Source of the DNA: Saccoglossus kowalevskii
Taxonomy: Eukaryota; Hemichordata; Enteropneusta; Harrimaniidae
Reading direction: 5' to 3'
DNA length: 11,952 nt
Assembly (NCBI RefSeq): GCF_000003605.2
Contig: NW_003130465.1
Span: 1 to 11,952 of the forward strand
This document shows, piece after piece, positions 7,626 through 11,952 of this stretch. Both the position numbers and the translations under genes were made by a program. How positions within the stretch are numbered: the stretch's first letter is position 1; each line of letters starts with the position of its first letter. The notes under the pieces are model-generated. The model ran no database searches. It saw only the letters and a list, made by a program, of their open reading frames with translations, and was not told where the DNA came from.

Positions 7626-7873
7626 ATCAATCACTAACAATATTATTGAGGTTCACATCAATAACTAACAATGTTATTGACGTTCACATCAATCACTAAC
7701 AATATTATTGAGGTTCACATCAATCACTAACAATATTATTGAGGTTCACATCAACCACTAACAATATTATTGAGGTTCACATCAATCATTAACAATATTA
7801 TTGAGGTTCACATCAATCACTAACAATATTATTGAGGTTCACATCAATCCCCAACAATATTATTGAGGTTCAC
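7626..7873. repeat. GACG-containing tract ending in P
   Basis: Eight units: A; ATCAATAAC with CAATGTTATTG ending GACGTTCAC (7657); A; A; C; CATTAAC; A; P (7843). The GACG, A, A, C, variant, A series is the same as 4725-4910 and 6757-6942, here placed before a composite instead of after one. Confidence 0.75.
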
Positions 7874-7925
7874 ATGAATCATCAACAATATTATATGAAC
7901 AACAAACAATATTATTGAGATTCAC
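7874..7925. repeat. 52-bp composite element, copy 7
   Basis: Standard structure preceded by P, with TATATGAA in place of TATATAAA. The copy at 11898 shares this change. Confidence 0.93.
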
Positions 7926-7956
7926 ATCAATCACTAACAATATTATTGAGGTTCAC

Positions 7957-8297
7957 ATCAATCACTAACAATATTATTGAGGTTCACATCAATCACTAAC
8001 AATTTTATTGAGGTTCACATCAATCACTAACAATATTATTGAGGTTCACATCAATCACTAACAATTTTATTGAGGTTCACATCAATCCCCAACAATATTA
8101 TTGAGGTTCACATCAACAACTAACAATATTATTGAGGATCACATCAACCACTAACAATATTATTGAGGTTCACATCAATCACTAACAATTTTATTGAGGT
8201 TCACATCAATCACTAACAATATTATTGAGGTTCACATCAATCCCCAACAATATTATTAAGATTCACATCAACAACTAACAATATTATTGAGGTTCAC
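7957..8297. repeat. Type I core block, copy 4
   Basis: Order A (e mark absent), T, A, T, P, Q ending GAGGATCAC, C, T, A, P ending ATTAAGATTCAC, Q. It marks the return of type I after the type II region. The ATTAAGATTCAC end is shared with the P unit at 9895-9925, so those two copies are probably closest relatives. Confidence 0.86.
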
Positions 8298-8328
8298 ATC
8301 AATCACTAACAATATTATTGAGGTTCAC

Positions 8329-8574
8329 ATCAATCACTAACAATATTATTGAAGTTCACATCAATCCCCAACAATATTATTGAGGTTCACATCAACAACT
8401 AACAATATTATTTAGATTCACATCAATCACTAACAAATTATTGAGGTTCACATCAATCACTAACAAATTATTGAGGTTCACATCAATCACTAACAATATT
8501 ATTGAGGTTCACATCAATCACTAGCAATATTATTGAGGTTCACATCAATCACTAACAATATTATTGAGGTTCAC
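8329..8574. repeat. Type I tail block, copy 2
   Basis: Units: A-e, P, Q with TATTTAGATTCAC, two successive 30-bp units with CAAATTATTG cores (8422-8451, 8452-8481), A, ctagc, A. It is directly followed by another tail copy. The pair of identical 30-bp units shows a one-unit duplication after the 1-bp loss. Confidence 0.83.
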
Positions 8575-8822
8575 ATCAATCACTAACAATATTATTGAAG
8601 TTCACATCAATCCCCAACAATATTATTGAGGTTCACATCAACAACTAACAATATTATTTAGATTCACATCAATCACTAACAATATTATTGAGGTTCACAT
8701 CAATCACTAACAATATTATTGAGGTTCACATCAATCACTAGCAATATTATTGAGGTTCACATCAATCACTAACAATATTATTGAGGTTCACATCAATCCC
8801 CAACAATATTATTGAGGTTCAC
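8575..8822. repeat. Type I tail block, copy 3
   Basis: Units: A-e, P, Q-TTTAG, A, A, ctagc, A, P (8 x 31 bp), which matches the terminal eight units of the complete repeat at 10753-11000. It starts 246 bp after the previous tail copy, so the tail is tandemly duplicated here. Confidence 0.86.
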
Positions 8823-8853
8823 ATGAATCACTAACATTATTATTGAGGTTCAC
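8823..8853. repeat. Chimeric unit: composite start on an ordinary monomer
   Basis: Directly after P, where a composite is expected, the unit starts ATGAATCA like a composite and then continues CTAACATTATTATTGAGG like a normal monomer of full 31-bp length. It looks like a crossover or conversion breakpoint within the first ~8-10 bases of a composite; the sequence downstream belongs to a different mixture of units. Confidence 0.7.
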
Positions 8854-9070
8854 ATCAATCACTAACAATATTATTGAAGTTCACATCAACCTCTAACAAT
8901 ATTATTGAGGTTCACATCAATCACTAACAATATTATTGAGGTTCACATCAACCACTAACAATATTATTGAGGTTCACATCAATCACTAATAATATTATTG
9001 AAGTTCACATCAACCACTAACAATATTATTGAGGTTCACATCAATCACTAACAATAATATTGAGGTTCAC
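8854..9070. repeat. A/C monomer tract
   Basis: Seven units: A-e, ATCAACCTCTAAC, A, C, CACTAATAAT ending GAAGTTCAC, C, CAATAATATTG. No type I order remains after the chimeric unit at 8823. Confidence 0.72.
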
Positions 9071-9286
9071 ATCAACCACTAACAATATTATTGAGGTTCA
9101 CATCAATCACTAACAATATTATTGAGGTTCACACCAATCACTAACAATATTATTGAAATTCACATCAATCCCAACAATATTATTGAGGTTCACATCAACC
9201 CCCAACAATATTATTGAGGTTCACATCAATCACTAACAATATTATTGAGGTTCACATCAATCACTAACAATATTATTGAGGTTCAC
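9071..9286. repeat. 216-bp tandem duplication, first copy
   Basis: Seven units (one of 30 bp): C; A; ACCAATCAC ending GAAATTCAC; 30-bp CCCAAC unit (9164-9193); ATCAACCCCCAAC; A; A. Reading base by base I find no difference from 9287-9502. Confidence 0.9.
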
Positions 9287-9502
9287 ATCAACCACTAACA
9301 ATATTATTGAGGTTCACATCAATCACTAACAATATTATTGAGGTTCACACCAATCACTAACAATATTATTGAAATTCACATCAATCCCAACAATATTATT
9401 GAGGTTCACATCAACCCCCAACAATATTATTGAGGTTCACATCAATCACTAACAATATTATTGAGGTTCACATCAATCACTAACAATATTATTGAGGTTC
9501 AC
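9287..9502. repeat. 216-bp tandem duplication, second copy
   Basis: Adjacent repeat of 9071-9286, including the 1-bp deletion in the 30-bp unit (9380-9409) and the GAAATTCAC end (9349-9379). Complete identity indicates a recent duplication, or an assembly artefact. Confidence 0.9.
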
Positions 9503-9749
9503 ATCAATCACTAACAATATTATTGAGGTTCACATCAATCAATAACAATATTATTGAGGTTCACATCAATCACTAACAATATTATTGAGGTTCACATCAA
9601 TCACTAACAATATTATTGAGGTTCACATCAACCACTAACAATATTATTGGGTTCACATCAACCACTAACAATATTATTGAGGTTCACATCAATCACTAAC
9701 AATATTATTGAGGTTCACATCAATCCCCAACAATATTATTGATGTTCAC
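9503..9749. repeat. A/C monomer tract ending in P
   Basis: Eight units, including ATCAATCAATAAC (9534) and a 30-bp unit where ATTGAGG became ATTGGG (near 9649). The P unit before the composite ends GATGTTCAC. Confidence 0.75.
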
Positions 9750-9801
9750 ATGAATCATCAACAATATTATATAAACAACAAACAATATTATTGAGATTCA
9801 C
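9750..9801. repeat. 52-bp composite element, copy 8
   Basis: Identical to copy 1 by eye and preceded by P. TATATAAA lies at 9768-9775. It heads the shortened type I repeat. Confidence 0.93.
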
Positions 9802-10111
9802 ATCAATCACTAACAATATTATTGAGGTTCACATCAATCACTAACAATTTTATTGAGGTTCACATCAATCACTAACAATATTATTGAGGTTCACATCAAT
9901 CCCCAACAATATTATTAAGATTCACATCAACAACTAACAATATTATTGAGATTCACATCAATCACTAACAATATTATTGAGGTTCACATCAATCACTAAC
10001 AATATTATTGAGGTTCACATCAATCACTAGCAATATCATTGAGGTTCACATCAATCACTAACAATATTATTGAGGTTCACACCAATCCCCAACAATATTA
10101 TTGAGGTTAAC
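9750..10111. repeat. Shortened type I higher-order repeat (362 bp)
   Basis: Composite plus ten units: A, T, A, P ending ATTAAGATTCAC, Q-i, A, A, ctagc with AATATCATTG, A, P (ACCAATCCCC start). The order equals the complete repeat at 10112-11000 with 17 units (527 bp) missing, and 889 - 362 = 527 exactly. Losses fall both in the leader and core and between Q-i and ctagc, so at least two events or one exchange plus rearrangement are needed. Confidence 0.82.
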
Positions 10112-10163
10112 ATGAATCATCAACAATATTATATAAACAACAAACAATATTATTGAGATTCAC
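10112..10163. repeat. 52-bp composite element, copy 9
   Basis: Standard sequence, preceded by a P unit ending GGTTAAC. TATATAAA lies at 10130-10137. First element of the complete type I repeat. Confidence 0.93.
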
Positions 10164-10349
10164 ATCAATCACTAACAATATTATTGAGGTTCACATCAAT
10201 CACTAACAATGTTATTGAGGTTCACATCAATCACTAACAATATTATTGAGGTTCACATCAATCACTAACAATTTTATTGAGGTTCACATCAATCATTAAC
10301 AACATTATTGAGGTTCACACCAATCACTAACAATATTATTGAGGTTCAC

Positions 10350-10690
10350 ATCAATCACTAACAATATTATTGAAGTTCACATCAATCACTAACAATTTTA
10401 TTGAGGTTCACATCAATCACTAACAATAGTATTGAGGTTCACATCAATCACTAACAATTTTATTGAGGTTCACATCAATCCCCAACAATATTATTGAGGT
10501 TCACATCAACATCTAACAATATTATTGAGGTTCACATCAACCACTAACAATATTATTGAGGTTCACATCAATCACTAACAATTTTATTGAGGTTCACATC
10601 AATCACTAACAATATTATTGAGGTTCACATCAATCCCCAACAATATTATTGAGATTCACATCAACAACTAACAATATTATTGAGATTCAC
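10350..10690. repeat. Type I core block, copy 5
   Basis: Order e, T, A (AATAGTATTG), T, P, Q (ATCAACATC), C, T, A, P-i, Q-i, the same 11 units as 392-732 with a few private substitutions and no indel. Confidence 0.88.
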
Positions 10691-10752
10691 ATCAATCACT
10701 AACAATATTATTGAGGTTCACATCAATCACTAACAATATTATTGAGGTTCAC

Positions 10753-11000
10753 ATCAATCACTAACAATATTATTGAAGTTCACATCAATCCCCAACAATA
10801 TTATTGAGGTTCACATCAACAACTAACAATATTATTTAGATTCACATCAATCACTAACAATATTATTGAGGTTCACATCAATCACTAAAAATATTATTGA
10901 GGTTCACATCAATCACTAGCAATATTATTGAGGTTCACATCAATCACTAACAATATTATTGAGGTTCACATCAATCCCCAACAATATTATTGAGGTTCAC
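10753..11000. repeat. Type I tail block, copy 4
   Basis: Units: A-e, P, Q with TATTTAGATTCAC, A, A (CTAAAAATATT), ctagc, A, P, then the composite at 11001. Reference order for the tail copies at 2491, 8329 and 8575. Confidence 0.86.
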
Positions 11001-11052
11001 ATGAATCATCAACAATATTATATAAACAACAAACAATATTATTGAGATTCAC
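11001..11052. repeat. 52-bp composite element, copy 10
   Basis: Standard sequence preceded by P. TATATAAA lies at 11019-11026. Only three ordinary units separate it from the decayed composite at 11146. Confidence 0.93.
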
Positions 11053-11145
11053 ATCAATCACTAACAATATTATTGAGGTTCACATCAATCACTAACATTA
11101 TTATTGAGGTTCACATCAATCATTAACAATATTATTGAGGTTCAC

Positions 11146-11194
11146 GTCAATCATCACTATATTATATAACAACAACAATATTATTGAGGTTCAC
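11146..11194. repeat. Decayed composite element, copy 11 (49 bp)
   Basis: Recognisable by TCAATCATCACTATATTATATAAC followed by AACAACAATATTATTG, but it is 3 bp shorter, starts GTCAATC rather than ATGAATC, has TATATAAC in place of TATATAAA, and ends with the normal GAGGTTCAC rather than GAGATTCAC. The preceding unit is CATTAAC, not P. It sits midway between copies 10 and 12, with three units on each side. Confidence 0.82.
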
Positions 11195-11287
11195 ATCAAT
11201 CACTAACAATATTATTGAGGTTCACATCAATCACTAACAATATTATTGAGGTTCACATCAATCCCCAACAATATTATTGAGGTTCAC

Positions 11288-11339
11288 ATGAATCATCAAC
11301 AATATTATATAAACAACAAACAATATTATTGAGATTCAC
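11288..11339. repeat. 52-bp composite element, copy 12
   Basis: Standard sequence preceded by P. TATATAAA lies at 11306-11313. Confidence 0.93.
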
Positions 11340-11897
11340 ATCAATCACTAACAATATTATTGAGGTTCACATCAATCACTAACAATATTATTGAGGTTCA
11401 CATCTATCACTAACCATATTATTGAGGTTCACATCAACCACTAACATTATTATTGAGGTTCACATCAATCACTATCAATATTATTAAGGTTCACATCAAT
11501 CACTAACAATTTTATTGAGGTTCACATCAATCACTAACATTATTATTGAGGTTCACATCAATCACTAACAATATTATTGAGGTTCACATCAATCACTAAC
11601 AATATTATTGAGGTTCACATAAACCACTAACAATATTAATGAGGTTCACATCAACCACTAACAATATTATTGAGGTTCATATCAATCACTAACAATATTA
11701 TTGAGGTTCACATCAATCACTAACAATATTATTGAGGTTCACATCAATCACTAACAATATTATTGAGGTTCACATCAATCCCCATCAATATTATTGAGGT
11801 TCACATCAACCACTAACAATATTATTGAGGTCCACATCAATCACTAACCATATTGTTGAGGTTCACATCAATCACTAACAATATTATTGAGATTCAC
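11340..11897. repeat. A/C monomer tract, 18 units
   Basis: Exactly 18 x 31 bp with no indel. Includes ATCTATCAC with CTAACCAT (11402), CATTATTATTG cores (11433, 11526), CACTATC with ATTAAGG (11464), T (11495), ATAAACCAC with ATTAATGAGG (11619), P with CCCCATC (11774), CTAACCATATTGTTG (11836), and a final A-i unit before the composite where P is usual. Neither the type I nor the type II order can be recognised. Confidence 0.75.
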
Positions 11898-11949
11898 ATG
11901 AATCATCAACAATATTATATGAACAACAAACAATATTATTGAGATTCAC
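11898..11949. repeat. 52-bp composite element, copy 13
   Basis: Standard structure with TATATGAA as in copy 7. The preceding unit is A-i rather than P. The window ends three bases later, inside the array. Confidence 0.92.
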
Positions 11950-11952
11950 ATA

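Larger units (their letters stand above)
10112..11000. repeat. Complete type I higher-order repeat (889 bp)
   Basis: Best representative: composite (52 bp) plus exactly 27 units of 31 bp with no indel. Order after the composite: A, A, A, T, CATTAAC, ACC, A-e, T, A, T, P, Q, C, T, A, P-i, Q-i, A, A, A-e, P, Q-TTTAG, A, A, ctagc, A, P. The next composite begins at 11001. All other type I segments can be described as duplications, deletions or exchanges of this order (1757-2706 is a 950-bp version; 154-1756 is enlarged by 22 units). It is the natural reference for classifying the array. Confidence 0.85.
1..11952. repeat. 31-bp satellite array filling the whole window
   Basis: Head-to-tail tandem repeat of a 31-bp unit (start ATCAATCACTAAC, core CAATATTATTG, end GAGGTTCAC). 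Position 1 is base 3 of a unit and the array continues past both ends. About 375 full units are present, most differing from consensus at 0-3 sites; no inverted unit was seen. Register can be followed throughout once small indels are located (for example +1 near 1518, -1 at 2811 and 2833, +4 at 3631, +1 near 7111, -1 in each of two units at 8422-8481). The unit has 12 A, 10 T, 6 C and 3 G and no CpG. Coding is excluded: because 31 is not a multiple of 3, TAA and TGA on the + strand hit every frame within three units, and the reverse strand has stops in all three frames of each unit. No unique sequence, tRNA, rRNA or transposon end was seen. Eukaryotic satellite DNA is the best reading; the species is not identifiable. 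Confidence 0.97.

Noticed and set aside
1-11952. Possible repeat-protein coding region (31-aa period from 93 bp)
   Set aside because: TAA (CTAACA) and TGA (ATTGAGG) occur in the consensus. With a 31-bp period every + frame meets them within 93 bp, and the reverse strand has stops in all three frames in each unit.
1-11952. CRISPR array (31-bp repeats)
   Set aside because: The repeats abut directly with no unique spacers, there are hundreds of copies, and no cas genes or leader are seen.
1-11952. Plasmid iterons or a bacterial replication origin
   Set aside because: Iteron sets have a handful to tens of copies beside a rep gene and DnaA boxes; here there are about 375 copies with no gene and eukaryote-type higher-order organisation.
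1-11952. Telomeric repeat or CENP-B-box centromeric satellite
   Set aside because: The unit is not a short G-rich telomere motif, and the CpG-containing core of the CENP-B box is absent from the monomer. A centromeric role without CENP-B remains possible but unsupported.

Overview
The whole 11,952-base window is one uninterrupted tandem array. The repeat unit is a 31-bp, AT-rich (about 29% GC), CpG-free monomer that begins ATCAATCACTAAC, has a central CAATATTATTG, and ends GAGGTTCAC. There are roughly 375 full-length units, all head to tail in one orientation, and the array runs off both ends. I see no protein gene, RNA gene, transposon, CRISPR array or unique flanking sequence. This scale and organisation suggest satellite DNA of a eukaryotic chromosome (heterochromatin, pericentromere, subtelomere or sex chromosome). 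The sequence alone does not identify the species.

The array is not homogeneous. Linked single-base variants define monomer subtypes, named here as follows: A, consensus; T, CAATTTTATTG core; P, ATCAATCCCCAAC start; Q, ATCAACAACTAAC start; C, ATCAACCACTAAC start; e, GAAGTTCAC end; i, GAGATTCAC end; 'ctagc', CACTAGCAAT. They recur in fixed order, so the array has higher-order repeats (HORs). A 52-bp composite element punctuates it: a monomer cut to 21 bp by a 10-bp deletion, followed by a divergent full monomer. It occurs 12 times plus one decayed copy. Between composites the spacing equals whole numbers of 31-bp units, apart from small indels that can each be located by eye.

Layout: 1-2706 and 7874-8822 carry the type I HOR (T, P, Q, e, ctagc variants). 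2707-7873 carries a type II HOR (GAGGATCAC, GTTAAC-ATTCATCAC, ATCCACCAC, CACTGAC and CAATAATATTG variants). 8823-9749 is mostly A/C units with a perfect 216-bp tandem duplication. 9750-11287 returns to type I, including the cleanest full HOR (10112-11000, 889 bp = composite + 27 units) next to a shortened version lacking exactly 17 units. 11288-11952 is A/C-rich with two composites. A strongly diverged, GC-richer unit pair at 4973-5035 is the only stretch that barely resembles the monomer.

The history visible here is unequal exchange: duplications of 682, 362, about 403, 246 and 216 bp, a 527-bp deletion, a chimeric composite at 8823, and two HOR families interleaved but sharing one composite. 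Any function (binding platform, chromatin structure, transcription from the TATA-like octamer in the composites) is inference.
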